Positions 34,250 through 46,789 of a stretch of 64,000 nucleotides of DNA are shown one piece after another (the stretch's first letter is position 1; each line of letters begins with the position of its first letter). The stretch is taken from contig WION01000229.1 in the NCBI GenBank assembly GCA_015039365.1, forward strand, positions 21,147 to 85,146, given 5' to 3'. The DNA is from Amanita rubescens. Its lineage: Eukaryota > Basidiomycota > Agaricomycetes > Agaricales > Amanitaceae. Under the pieces are notes generated by a model. It did no database searches. It saw nothing but the letters and a program-made list of their open reading frames with translations, and was not told the DNA's origin. A program made the position numbers and the translations under genes.

Positions 34250-34560
34250 ATCAGAAGGATGGCCTCCGACTTTTTTGTGATGGATCAGTGGCAGAATTTG
34301 GAAGTCTTGGTGAACCACGTCCTGCGGTCGACGAGAGCATCGTCGGTTACGCTGCCTGATGCCGTCTACGCTTTCAAGTTGTAGCCAATTGTATTGTAGT
34401 CGCGACAAACAAAGAGTGGTCGTGGCACATGATATTCCAAAAGCCTGTCGGTGTACAACCTACACGCTCGCCGTCGCGCCATCTCCACAGGGCTCTCGTG
34501 ATCTACTCGGATCGTATGGGCAGTAATCCCATAATTGCCAGCCTATCACGACTTTGGTGA
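34250..34560 (+). pseudogene. Decayed duplicate of the MTC5 3' end (fragment 1)
   Basis: Repeats the last part of MTC5 (33870-34030). TTTTTGTGATGGA is followed by CGACGAGAGCATCRTCRGTTA and CTGAT, but the intervening sequence is rearranged and the frame is lost. Downstream (34400-34560) it continues into sequence shared with the second fragment (GACAAACAAAGAGTGGTCGT; ACTCGGATCG). Confidence 0.75.
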
Positions 34561-36768
34561 CGAGTTTCTACGAGACGCGACGAAAGCAACTTTATTCCCT
34601 AGGGCCTACCGAACCACAAGTTGTCGGTACGTCTACGGTCGCCCTCTATGCCAACTTGCTGTCACATGGTTAAAAACTTGGGAAATATTGGAAAAGCAGT
34701 CGCTGTTGCTGTTTTGCCATTGGTCCTGCCAGTGATTTGGCTGGCAAACTTCCTGTTATCGTGTCAAATTCTCGAAATCATCGAATTAGTGACAGCAAAG
34801 GTATGAAATCTTAGTTGCTTCGTGTGCATAATAGGCCAACTAACTCTCGTCGGCCATTCGACGAATACCTTCCTGATCGTCATCACCAGCACGCCGCTAC
34901 ATGCGATCCCACCTCAACTTCTCTCGCGTTGCCTAAGCCACGTTGTCCCCGACATAGAGAACACGGAAAATGAGGCATACTTAAATCCCCAGCCAGCGCG
35001 ACGCCAATTTCGCGGGTGGGAAAATTACCAGTCGTGTTTCCTCTTATTCCCAAAAACTAGAGAATATGGCCAAATACACGGCGGTTGAAGAGTGGACGCA
35101 GTGTTTGGGAAGAGGGACATGCAGGAGTGGTGGTGCTGAGATAGACAGAGGGAAACGGGAACAATAGAGACGGAGGCCGAGGAAAGTAGCAAGATTCGTG
35201 AAGGATCATTTGAAGACCGAGCCGGGCGGGGAAGACTGCTTTACTGGAGACGGCTGCAGTGATTACAACGTTCCGCAAGATCCTCTATTTGCCCCAAACG
35301 AATGACGGATCCCCAAGTCTAGTGACGTCCCACTCGCCTGCAGGTATATCTTTAACGGACGAAGAAGGACGACAGCCTACTTCTTGCACAAGTGCAGCAG
35401 TGCCGGTTTGTATCGACGAGCCTAGTTGCGAGATCCTAGTTGACCAGAACCACCTGCACCACTCCTTCCCCTACCTTCGGAAGCTGTCGTATTTCCTTCC
35501 CAAAAGTAAGACAAGCCGACCAACCGTCGTCGTCTATCGCTAAATTGTCATACTGTTCGAACCGACCCGTGGATGTTCGAGCATCGATGATCTCTGTAGC
35601 GTCCACGACCACGATCTCGGATGACATCGTCAACAGCAACCATGGTACTTGGTGGAGAGGAATAAATGCAGCAAAAGGCAGGTCCAACGGATAGCGTTGA
35701 ACGAACGTTGGGAATATCCGACACGAGGAAGCTCTAGTCTTGACGAGCCCGGGACTCGGAAGTGCGTGGTCGAAAGGTAAAATCGAGTCCTGCCCTACGA
35801 CAAACGGAATACAGCTTACAAGGGGGACGACCGGCGTTTACGGCGGTGGGCGTTACAGATGAACACTCGGTTCTGACTTCGAGGGAGCGATAGGGAACCA
35901 GTTTCTGTCAGGACGATATCGTTCTTCCGAGTGTCCGGCTGTCGCTCGGGAGGCGTTTGCTATTGGAAAGAAGCGAGACACTATGGCCGTTCGGACGGTG
36001 ACAGCCCGGATGGCGAGTTTCCGTTGAAGCTCCTGCGTTGGTTGGACTCCCAATACGGGGAACCCTCCAAACACCGTTGCCGAGAAAATGGAAAGATGCT
36101 TTAGCAAATGCGGATAGAGACAAGAAATCGTTGCTCTCGATGCCAGCAGACAATGACTCTTTGTACCAGGCGAAAAGACAGCCTTCGACCTTCGAAGCGT
36201 TCATCTGCGAGGGTAAATGGAGGATGACTTTTACTGGATGATTGAAACCTCGGGACATGAAGGGACTTTTTTCAAAAAAAGAACCCGTTATGCCTTTGGC
36301 ACATGGTAGGACTCGGACATCCACTGTACATATGGTATACAAACTGTGAGCCTGCCTGCAAGATATCTTCTTCCACTAAAGATAGGTGTGGCACTGTGTG
36401 CCAGGTCTGACTTGCATACAAATTCATGTTTTAAGTTCTGCATAAATTTTGCAGTGATGCTGAACAGTTATTTTTCAGCATTAGTACATTCATTCTATTC
36501 TGAGAGTCATGTGTAGATGAGTTATGTTTTTGAAAGCTGTTACCTTTTTGAAGTTTTCTTGTACATTGTAGGCATCTGCAGTTAAGATAAGCCTCAAAGA
36601 TACTCTCACTCAGCACCCAGTTGGTAGTACAGTGCATTCAGTCTGGTAAAGCAGAAATGATTGAAGGCAATTTTGGGTCATTTTTAATCATAAATGTCCA
36701 TAACATCAGACTCCAGTATTCAAATACTACATATTCTGAATTCATCACCAGGCTACTGTAGTACACTA
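34561..36768. other. Gene-poor region downstream of MTC5 fragments
   Basis: No gene that I can support. One minus-strand frame (35436-35687) reads plausibly as protein but has no recognisable family. Base composition changes at about 36314, where the CpG-free block begins. 36421-36768 is the AT-rich 3' flank of the NLR gene. Confidence 0.4.
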
Positions 36769-39700
36769 CTACATAGATCTATATTCTTGTTTTGCTCCAT
36801 ATTTCAGCAACAGATCCACAATGGACTTGTGGTCCTGCTTAGAGGTAGCCAAGCTGTGAAGAGCTACATCAAGGTGCTCCTGTGGTGCACCATGATCAAG
36901 CAGTACTTGCACAGCTGCTTCATTACTTCTAAGAGATGCTGCTTGCAGTGCATTAGAAACTTCTGATTTCACAACATAAGAGCTGCTTTCATCACTGTCA
37001 TTGACATTATGATGTCCATATTCCTCAATGTGTACAGTGTGGTTGCAGCTGACATTGGCACCTGCTTGCAATAGCAATTCCACAATGCCCACATGACCCA
37101 CATATGATACAGCTTGTAGGGCATTTCCATACTGTCCCCCCTGTGCATTCACATTAGCACCAGTTTCAACCAGCAGCTCAACAATGTGCTTGTGACCCCT
37201 ATATGATGCAGCTTGCAGGGCATTTCCAAACTGTCCTCCCTGTTCATTCACATCTGCTCCTCTTTCAACCAGGAACTGAACAGTGTGTTTATGACCCTGA
37301 TATGATGCAGCTTGCAGGGCACTTCCATACTGTCCTCCCTTTATATTCACATCTGCACCCTTCTCAACCAGCAACTCCACAATGTCCCAGTGACCATAAG
37401 GTCCATAACATGATGCAGCCTGCAGTGCATTTCCATGTTTTCCTCCTTGTGCATTCACATCTGCTCCTCCTTCAACCAGCAGCTCCACAATGTCATTGTG
37501 ACCCCAATATGATGCAGCTTGCAGGGCACTTCCATATGGTCCTCCCTCTGCATTCACATCTGCACCACTCTCAACCAGTAGCTCCACAATTCCCCAGTGA
37601 CCATAACATGATGCAGCTTGCAGTGGATTTCCATATTCTCCTCCTTGTGCATTCACATCTGCTCCTCCTTCAACCAATGCCTCCACAATGTCCTTGTGAC
37701 CCCAATATGATGCAGCTTGCAGGGCACTTCCATATTGTCCTCCCTCTGCATTCATGTCTGCATCATTCTTAACCAGTAGCTCCACAATTCCCCAGTGACC
37801 ATAACATGATGCAGCTTGCAGTGGATTTCCATATTCTCCTCCTTGTGCATTCACATCTGCTCCTTTTTCAACCAGCACCTCCACAATATCCTTGTGACCC
37901 TGATATGATGCAGCTTGCAGGGCACTTCCATACTGTCCTCCCTTTACATTCACATCTGCACCCTTCTCAATGAGCAGCTCCACAATGTCCTTGTGACCCT
38001 GATATGATGCAGCCTGCAGGGCACTTCCACACTGTCCTCCCTTTACATTCACATTTGCACCTCTCTCAACAAGCAGCTTCACAATATCCCAGTGACCATA
38101 ATATGGTGTAGGTTGCAGTGCATTTCCATATTCTCCTCCTTGTGCATTCACATCTGCTCCTCTTTCAACCAGCAGTTCCACAATGTCCTTGTGACCCTGA
38201 TATGATGCAGCTTGCAGGACACTTCCATACTGTCCTCCCTTTGCATTAACATCTATACCCCTCTCAACCAGAAGCTCTACAATGTCCTTGTGATTCCAAT
38301 GTATTGCAGCTTGCAGGGCATTTTCATACTGTCCTCCTTGTGCATTCACATTTGCTCCTCTTTCAAGCAGCAGCTCCACAATGTCCCTGTAACCATAACA
38401 TGATGCAGCCTGCAGAGCATTTCCATACTGTCCTCCTTGTGCATTCACATCTGCTCCTTTTTCAAGCAGCAGCTCCACAATGTCCTTGTGATTCCAATGT
38501 ATTGCAGCTTGCAGGGCATTTCCAAACTGTCCTCCTTGTGCATTCACATCTGCTCCTCTTTCAACCAGCAGCTCTGCAATGTCCTTGTGATTCCAATGTA
38601 TTGCAGCCTGCAGGGCATTTCCATACTGTCCTCCTTGTGCATTCACATTTGCACCTCTTCCAAGCAGCAGCTCCACAATGTCCCTGTAACCATAACATGA
38701 TGCAACTTGCAGGGGATTTATGAGCTCTTCTCCCCATGCATTGACATTTGCACCTTTTTCAAGCAGTAGCTCAACAATATCATTGTGGCCATGATTTAAT
38801 GCAGCATGCAGGGCATTTATGAGCTCTTCTCCCCATGCATTGACATTTGCACCTCTTTCAAGCAGTAGCTCAACAATATCATTGTGGCCATGATATAATG
38901 CAGCATGCAGGGCATTTCCAAACTTCCCTTCCCATGCATTCACATCTGCACCTCTCTCAAGCAGTAGCTCAACAATGTCTTTGTGGCCATAATATGATGC
39001 AACTTGTAGTGCATTTCCAACTCTAGCACCACAGGCATTGATATCCATATCTGGATTATACTTTAGAAGGGTCTTTATAATGGCCATGTGTTTATTCTGT
39101 GATGCTACACATAATGCTTCTATGATCTCAATGTCCCTCCTGACACTTGGTAGCAACCACTCAGTTGTTATCACCAGGCCATGATATGCAGCACAATGTA
39201 AAAGGCTTGATCTTTTCATATCTTCAACATATGGATATGTCCAAAGTGGTGCATTATGTATTCTAATCCAGTTTTCAAAAGCAAGGCTTGTAAGTACAAA
39301 AAGTTTCTTGATCTTTTCAATAACATCAAGTTCCTGATGGGCCTCTAGGATGTGATGTGGCCAATATGTTGCAGAATATCTAATAAGTGACCATTCATCT
39401 CCTGTATCAGTATGACTTTCAGAGTCAAGTATGCAAGTCAAACAACATTGCCCTATAAAACTCCCCCCTTGTGAGGGATCCATGATCACATTGGCCTGTA
39501 TGGTCCTTTGTTTTTTTAGAATGTACTGCTTGACAGATGCATGTGCTAGTTGTATTGTGCTATCATCCATTCTAGTCACCAGACTAGAACAAATTTTTAG
39601 AATATCTAGTGGAGATGATAGCTTTCCATCTGAATCAAAGGTATTCTTTTCCATATCAAACTCCACAACAGTTGCCAGATACTCCATGTGCAATGGTTCC

Positions 39701-39880
39701 TTTGCAAATGCCAACCACATAAACAGTTTTACAGCATCTAGCACATCAGCAGGGGGAATTCTGTTAAGGATTTGATCATATGTTTCTTCCAATGTTATAG
39801 GAAGACTATCAAGAGTGAATTTCAATGTTCTTTTCCTTTTAGTGCATTTCTTTAGCTCTTCCAGTTGACATGCTACCCAA
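36314..39880. other. CpG-free block over the NLR ankyrin region
   Basis: Reading both directions I find no CG dinucleotide in about 3.57 kb, although G and C are common and TG/CA abundant. CpGs stay very rare up to about 41640. The flanking genes have normal CpG content. Confidence 0.85.
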
Positions 39881-41654
39881 CGGAACCTATTTACCATTAG
39901 GTAGATCCCTGGATTTGAAAGAAAATACTTACATCCCATTGGCCTTTTCCAAGAGCACCATTCTAATATCATTTTTTTCTGTTATGCCCCATTCCTTCAA
40001 TCCTGGGGAGGATTGGAGCATATCATTGATGTAGTTTTCAATGTCATCATCAACTGCCTCACAAGTCATATCAACTGCCATGGGCTCCATTGGTGTTAAC
40101 AATTCAGTAATTTGTTGTTCTTGCCTGCTGGTAACCAGCAAATGCAATTGTTCTAGGCCCTGTCTATGTAAATTTTCAATTTGCATCAAAACCTTCTCCA
40201 CCTCCAGACATTCATCCAGAGCATCGATAAGAATGTAAGTGTCTTTAAAGCCACATATAAATTGTCTCAAAATTTCAAGCATTATTTCATTTGATGGTTT
40301 TGAAAGCCCATCCTGACATTCCTTAGTATAAGTGTTGTTCAGAAGTGATTGATCTTGTGGTTTCCAAGCAAGAAGATGGACAACCAATGAATTGAGAATT
40401 TCGGTTGCTTGTCTCTTTTTGGCATCAGAAATATCACAGTAGAAATATGCAATTCCAATGGAATCCTTTGGATTGATAGAATGAATGTCTTGGACAACCT
40501 TGGAGCTTCAAGACATCAGTGGAAAATCATGAAAAGCCACTGGTCTTACAAAAGAATAGTTTTTCCAGCACCAGCTACAACTAGCATTGAGACTCTACAG
40601 GCTTTTCCAGTTTTGATATATGCTTACAGATACCATGGATCCACATGAATGAATTGGGCTTCTGTTTCCATTCCACATACATCTGGTATCTCAGGAGCCA
40701 TGATCCAGTGTCAGAGTGACATTTTTCAAGGGCATTTTTATGGTTAGTAGATGGATCAGGTGGCATCAGCCACTGTCTGTACTTCTCTTTTACATATAAG
40801 AAGTCAAATCCTGATTCCTGATAACAATGTGAAATGCATACCTTCAACATGTGAAAGTTGAGGAGCCTGGTGGACTACAATATGTGATGATGAACATAAT
40901 CAAGTCTAGTACTAGTGGGAACCTACCATTTATAATCTACAAAATGTCAATGAAGCCCTCCAAATCGCTAGTGACACATACCTGATCCCTCTGAACCACA
41001 GTGAATGAGGATCCTTTGACTTCAAAGTGATGTGCATGGGCAAAGAAGACAGTATTTCTAAGTGAAATTAGCAAAGCATAAACCCAGGAGTGTCACATTT
41101 TGAAATTGATGGCAACATATTTGTGAAATGATTAATAATTGTCCTTGAAAGAATAGCCTTATCCACTCACCCATTCTGAATGGCAGGTACTGTTCCTGTG
41201 GGTTGACTGAAACGAAGATTAGTTGGTGGTGGATGGCATTTTCAGAGACTTGCCTGTTTTGTTGGGCCATGGGATTGGTTGAGCCAATGTTCTCAGTATT
41301 CACCCCAAAACTCTTGTGAGAATCAGATTGCCTGAAATAATAATTAAATAAGGTTGTCAGTATGTAGATGGATTTTTGCAACACAGACTTATTTTGCTGG
41401 GGTATTGCCACATTGATTCCAGAGTCAGTCTTCTTGGGATTGGTCACAGCAGCCTGCTGAGAATTGGTAGGTTGTCTGAAATGATGGTTAGCATTGTTGG
41501 CAGATGAATTTTGAGATCCTGGCCTGTTTTGCTGGGCTATCACAGTTGAGCTAATATCTGTAGGTATTGAAGTTGTGTTGTTATCTTCAATGCCAATGTC
41601 ATTCTCCAGGTTGTGAGTACCCTTGCGACTGAATTTAGAGGGAGAGCATCCCAT
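36769..41654 (-). CDS. NACHT-ankyrin NLR-like receptor
   Basis: Fungal NLR of the type linked to heterokaryon incompatibility and non-self sensing. The proposed start MGCSPSKFSRKG (41654) fits an N-myristoylation signal with a neighbouring Cys. A variable N-terminus with three QQN(R/K) repeats follows. Next is the usual pre-NACHT box (LMPPDPSTNHKNALEKCHSD, WLLRYQMYVEWK, WIHGI); Walker A GISGAGKT (after removing a 50-nt intron), Walker B TYILIDALDECLE, sensor LHLLVTSRQE, NACHT winged-helix parts and a degenerate linker. The C-terminus is 20 consecutive 33-residue ankyrin units (YGNALQAASYQGHKDIVELL type) plus degenerate ends, with stop at 36769. The long uninterrupted 1067-codon exon despite repeats argues for function. 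Introns separate N-terminus, Walker A and the rest. It sits between MTC5 and MTC5 fragments and is CpG-depleted. Confidence 0.85.
36830..39060 (-). repeat. Array of about 20 near-identical 99-bp ankyrin repeats
   Basis: Period 99 bp. Neighbouring units often differ by only a few bases, and alternating subtypes (SYQGHKD, SCYGHWG, IHWNHKD) recur as higher-order pairs, which suggests unequal exchange between units. Confidence 0.9.
41170..41560 (-). repeat. Three degenerate tandem units of about 130 bp in the NLR N-terminus
   Basis: Three copies around TTTTGYTGGG (plus strand at about 41264, 41388 and 41523), each with the coding piece QQN(R/K)..S and a following intron-like stretch with TTTCAG. 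This looks like a triplicated exon-intron unit. Confidence 0.6.
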
Positions 41655-42639
41655 GATGATAGTGATGGAAGAGAGATAAGTGTGGTGGGAAAATGCTATG
41701 GCAAGGGTCACGTTCGTCACACTGGCTCTTTTGAGATTGCCACGTGCTCTGGGGACGCACTCAAACGACGGTTCGAACTTCGTCCTTTCCTTGTGTCAAT
41801 ATATGCCAGAGTATACCTCACATCCGCGCTAGGCAAGGGGTGTATGTGAATTGCTATCAAGGAGCACCAGATCAGACACCAACACTTGTTGCGCGGTCGA
41901 GTTGGCATGGTCGTACTAGTTGACGGTATGCACTGCTAGCTGTGCCCACTGTACACTACAGCGCGTGCTTCTCGTACAAGTCTAACCGCGATTGTCCTCA
42001 GGAAAAGGGATGAAATTGACCGTGAGCTAATAGTAGTACTTCAAGATCTACAGTTACCGTGACTGGGGGTTTGGTTACGCAACTGATATCAACACCCCAC
42101 GGCTAATTCATGGCAAGGCCACCCGCGATGGTTTGCAGGCTTTTTTGGCTGTGTTTTTCTTTTCTTTTTTTTTTTTGGGGGGTCGGGATGTCCTATTCTC
42201 AGCGTACGCAGTGCCTCCCACTCGTTTTCGCTCATCTCACCAAAATTAAATCTCTCAGAATGCATAAATTCGACCCCTGAGGACGATCAGGCCAAGGCTA
42301 ACAGCGCTAAGCCCGCCTGATTTCTATTCTCCACTGTGCCATCATTGAAATCCGCGGTACTCGTCATCAGATCCGTCATCCACAGCTGTTAGAGATGAGT
42401 GCAGCGCTCCGAAGCCTCAGTCAGGACCATCTGACACCCAATGGCGCTCTCCCAGCCTACCGCCATCCCCAGCGCGGCTCCGTTTTTGTTCCATTTCCGT
42501 TCCGTTTACGTGTGTCGTTGGTATCCGCCAAAACAGTGGGTGGGAGGTTGGGAATTATTGCGGAGTGCGGAGAAGAGCTGCCAGCTTTGATTTACGTCGA
42601 AGCTTTCCAGAACCGAGATGGTGCTACGCTCGAGAGGGC
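41655..42639. other. Spacer upstream of the NLR gene
   Basis: CpG content returns to normal here. It contains a T-rich/G-run tract (42160-42185) and a plus-strand open frame from 42395 that runs into the MTC5 relic. No independent gene supported. Confidence 0.4.
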
Positions 42640-44110
42640 CACCTCTCTCAAAGGTGGGATGGCGGAAAGATCTATGTGTTTTCGCTACGAGGAGCACGGT
42701 GTTCCTCGTGAAGGTCCAGGCAAGAAGGTCGCCAGAGGTAGCGTTCAAAATGTTTACTGCACGTCGTATGGATCTGTAAGTTTCGACCCGTATTCATGAT
42801 ATATATGGTTCAATTAACTATCTGCTTTACAAGAACAAAAGACACGTTCACTGCGTTCAGATGCTCGTCGAGGCTGTCAAACATTTCAGTTTTGTTGAGC
42901 GAACGGTTCCTAAGCCGGCGGGAGGACGACGTTGGACGTATGACTGCCTGGAAGTACATAACAAAGCGGTATCAGCCGCCCCAAGGAAAACAAAGGACGA
43001 CAGAGAAGAACAATCGGACCGTAATCGCACAACGCCTAAACAGGACGACAAAGAAATGGTAGATAAAAGACATGGCAGTCCAGACTCCACCCCCGCCGTT
43101 CGGGGTCACCCTCTGGCCGCGTGCCTGCCATTGATAACGATAACATCAATTGGGGTTTGAGAAGGCGGGAAGACCACGGGGATGGTAAAAGAGTCCGAGA
43201 GATGCTGATAAGGGGAAACAAGAGGTTTTTTTTTTCATGACGATAGGTGAGCGTCACCTTTGGAACGCACGTTTGTCGTGGTTTTAATTATGGGGTTTAT
43301 GGGGTTTTCTTGTTGCCGGTGTTTAGAACAGCCGCCGTTTGGTTGGTTGGAACTTGGCAATTCTCGGCACGTGCATTTATGTTTTTAGCATTTTCGGCGG
43401 GAGATGGAGTTGGTCGCAAGACTGTAACTACTAACTAGGTCATTGAGAAGAGCAGAAGGGTGCGGAAGCGTAAATAATTCAGAAACGAGTACCTGTAGTA
43501 CCTGTGCAGTTGAGTGATTTTTTTTTGGTTTTGCAGAGCGGCGGCAGAAGGACCAGATGTCCGGTATGCGAGAGCCGAAATGGGGTTCGGTTGTAGTACC
43601 GGTTGAGGACCTGTCAAAGTTGCTTCGGACTTTGTTGCGTTGCGATAGTGGCGCGGCGCTAATGCCGTTGTGGATACCTCTAGGCTAGTAGGAATGCGTA
43701 TATGCTGTGTTTCGATGCCGGACACATGTCAAGATAACTGTACTGCCCATGTGGGTGTTTTTTTTCTTCTGATGGCAGGCTGGCAGTATGCAGAACTTCG
43801 ACTAGTCGCAAAGTCTTATTAAACCTGGGGTCATTCTACTGTCGACGAGAGCATTGTCGGTTACACCGCCTAATCGTGTATTTTACCGTGACTCGGTGTA
43901 GCCATGTACACCTTTGTCGAGTTTGTTCTTATCGTTGGCGTAGCTCCAAGATAAACAAAGAGTGGTCGTGTGCCCAGATATTCTAAAAGACTCTTCTGGC
44001 CGCACAACCTACACATTCGCTATCGCGTCATTTCGACAAGTCCCTCGTGGTCTATTCGGATCGCACGAGCAGTAATACTATAATTACTGGCCTATCATGG
44101 CGTTGAGCTG
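42640..44110 (+). pseudogene. Decayed duplicate of MTC5 second half (fragment 2)
   Basis: Collinear with MTC5 from about 32010 to its 3' flank: GCTACGAGGAGYACGGTGTTCC, AAGAAGGT, GATCTGTRAGTTYRA, CGTTCAGATGCTCG; then TTGGGGTWTGAGAAGGCGGG, GATAAGGGGAA and ATAGGTGAGC; then the RING exon relic near 43550 (AGATGTCCGGTATGCGAGAGCC for the CPVCGSR codons). Frameshifts, stops and large gaps remove any product. The end (43900-44110) matches the flank behind fragment 1. Confidence 0.85.
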
Positions 44111-44970
44111 TCAGATCGTATGTCATATCTATTACGTGATTTGTTTTACGTAATGGTCGTTTTTCTTTCGTTTTGAGCTCGTTTTTGAAGCGCTTTGGTT
44201 GGTGTTTTTTGGTACGTTGTGGTGGTGGGTGAATGCGTTTGTGCGTACTTGAAGGCAGAATGGGCACAGGAGCGTTGAGGAGGGTTTTAACTGAGGAGAC
44301 GGTTATCAGGAATCACAAGGTTGGGGTGTTCAGCGTGCCTGGGACTCGGGACGCGGGACGGTTAGAAGGCGCACAAGGCTTGGATTGGTAGGACGAGCGC
44401 TCGATGAATAGTCATGGGGGCTCATGGAACCGGGGAAGGTCGGTCATCTTTACGCATAAAAAGGCGCAAAAGTGGGTGGGTACCCTGGCATAAAAAAATA
44501 TGGCGTCAGTTGTAGCAGCTGCGGTGATTACGTCGCCTAGTGCAGTTCGGTCTGTGCAAGCGACAATTGCGATTGGCGCGCTTAGCGTCTGGATCGCATC
44601 ACAGCTTCCAGATTGCCTAGAAGCGGTTGACGCTTGCTCTGATCTTTACAACTTGTTTCCGCTCACGGAGTCATCCACTTTCAACATTCCGCGCTCATCC
44701 TCCGCCTCCGCCACAACGGCACCCAGGCCTCGCGCCGTTGCCATTCTCTCTACCCGCTCTCTCTTTCTAGCTACTCTCCTCATCTCTTCTTTCCGCATCT
44801 TTGGATTCTATCTTTCCATACTTGCTCTTTTCCTCTTCCTCATCTGCTATTTCACTGGCACTCCTTACTCTCAAGCCGTTCACCGCTCTCGACGTCTAAA
44901 CACATTCACCAAATCTCTCTTTTCCAACGCTCGCCCTCTCAAATTCAAACTTTCCCGTCCTCGGTTTAGG
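44111..44970. other. Upstream region of PSD1
   Basis: 44111-44500 shows no gene. 44500-44970 is an open frame in phase with PSD1 (MASVVAAAVITS, with a hydrophobic Leu/Phe-rich stretch), which could be leader sequence or a longer N-terminus. I favour the downstream ATG at 44971. Confidence 0.4.
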
Positions 44971-46789
44971 ATGCTGCTTTCCTCAAGGAAGCAGGCTTCA
45001 TCCAAAGCTTCGCTGGCATTTGCAAGGTGGGGGACGGACAAGACTTCAGCTTTGATCCGGAGTGTGAAGAGTCATGGGAGGGGGATTAGGAAAGTTGCGT
45101 ATTATTCAACCGCGAGACCGGATAACCAGACCGGCACTGGGTCCGGTGCTGCGGGTCCCGAATGGGGTCCTGGTTTGCCTCTCTATCGTCAGTGTTTGCG
45201 TTTTTTTTGGCATTCTTTTCTGACGAGGATGCAGGGAGAATCATCACTGCGTGGACGGAGACGCCGACAAAGTGGTACCCGCTTCCTATTGCGGTTGGAG
45301 CGCTGTTACTCGTTGCGATTCAGTACCGCAAGAAAGTCAAGCAGGCGCAGAAAGAGGTCCACCTAGACGAAAATGGCGTGGAAGTTGTCAAGCTCAAGGG
45401 TCCATGGCATGTACGTTCTATTCGTTGGCGTTCTTTATATAACGAGTGTAACTAAATGTATGTATTATAGGTTCATGTGATAGGTGCTCTCCCTCTACGG
45501 AACATGTCTCGTTTGTGGGGTTATATCAACTCGCTAGAGTTGCCAGTGTGGTTTAGACCTTATGGGTTTAAATTATATGCAAATGTGTTTGGATGTAATC
45601 TGGACGAGATTGAACAACCGGATTTGACGGCGTACAAAAGTCTGGGAGACTTTTTTTATAGAAAGTTGAAGCCTGGCGTGAGGCCTGTCGATGGTGCTGC
45701 TTTGGTGAGCTCAGCGTCTCGTCGTGAGAAATAAACTGACGATGGGGAGTCAACAGGTCAGCCCAGCGGATGGCACGATTCTCCATTTTGGAACGATTAC
45801 AGATCTAAGGGTGGAACAGGTCAAAGGCATCACGTATTCCCTCGACGCCTTTTTGGGCGTGGACAGGCCAAGTAACATCAAGGCTGTTGTCGAACATAAC
45901 CCCGATATGGCAGTCGTCGATGACGAGGAGTTTGCAAACGTGAACGGGATCGAGTACAGTTTAGGACAACTATTGGGTGGTGGAAACTCCAATGGTTCCT
46001 CGTCTCCTTCCGGTCTGACGCCAACACAGAACGGATTCCAGACGACTTCTGCGAAAAGGAATGAAGACGAGGGTGATGCGTCTGTTGTGGAGCCCAAGCG
46101 GAGTTTGCAAGAGACTATCGCTCACGATGTATCCGTCGTGCAAAGCATGGGCATGAAAGATTCGCTCTCGCTCTCTAAACCCAAGCACGAGCGCAGACAC
46201 AGTTCGTATGTCAAGAGTCTGCGTCCGGGGAATTCTCTCTTCTTTACTGTGGTGTATTTGGCGCCTGGGGATTATCACAGGTTCCATTCGCCTACGGCGT
46301 GGGTGGTTGAGAAACGTCGCCATTTTGTCGGAGAGCTGTTTAGCGTGTCACCGTGGATGGCAAAGAGGCTTGAGGGGTTGTTTGTGCTGAACGAGCGCGT
46401 GGCGTTGTTGGGTAGGTGGAGGTATGGGTTCTTTGGCATGGTGCCCGTGGGTGCGACGAATGTGGGGAGTATTGTAGTCAATTTCGATCAGGTCAGTGCA
46501 GCCTCGTTGAGTTGGTCCTCATTGCTGATGGATGGTATTAATACAGAACCTGCGGACGAACGTGCGTGGGAGAAAACCACCCCCTGGCACGTACAATGAG
46601 GCTGTGTACTCTTCTGCCTCTACGTTACTAAACGGCCAGCCTCTCGTGCCCGCGCAGGAGATGGGAGGGTTCAAGCTCGGAAGCACGGTTGTCCTCGTGT
46701 TTGAGGCGCCGGATGATTTCGAGTTTGCAGTGAGGCCTGGGCAGAAAGTCAAGGTTGGGCAGAAGTTGGGAGACGTGGATCGCAAGTGA
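44971..46789 (+). CDS. PSD1: Mitochondrial phosphatidylserine decarboxylase
   Basis: Converts phosphatidylserine to phosphatidylethanolamine in the inner mitochondrial membrane. A basic, Ser/Arg-rich presequence (MLLSSRKQASSKASLAF, to AYYSTARP) precedes a membrane helix (YPLPIAVGALLLVAIQY). The catalytic region follows: GALPLRNMSRLWGYINSLEL, LGDFFYRKLKPGVRPVD, VSPADGTILHFG (catalytic Asp), VVYLAPGDYHRFHSPTAW (catalytic His), HFVGELFSV, GMVPVGATNVGSI and, near the C-terminus, GGFKLGSTVVLVF with the LGST site of autocatalytic cleavage that makes the pyruvoyl Ser. Introns include 45412-45469 and the one before VSPADG (GTGAGC..CAACAG). The frame changes in the T8 run at 45201-45208; one more T would join the presequence and the membrane helix. 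A low-complexity insert (SNGSSSPSG) lies mid-protein. Confidence 0.88.

Noticed and set aside
37203..38723. Plus-strand repetitive frames with recurring LLVHSHLLL
   Set aside because: Exact antisense of the ankyrin repeat array.
36830..39060. Regularly spaced repeats as a CRISPR-like array
   Set aside because: The 99-bp period is fully coding and encodes ankyrin units; there are no repeat-spacer boundaries and the organism is eukaryotic.
42395..42799. 134-codon plus-strand gene
   Set aside because: Its second half is the decayed MTC5 copy read in a chance frame; the first half has no family.
45750..46323. Minus-strand frames over PSD1
   Set aside because: Antisense of conserved PSD1 exons.
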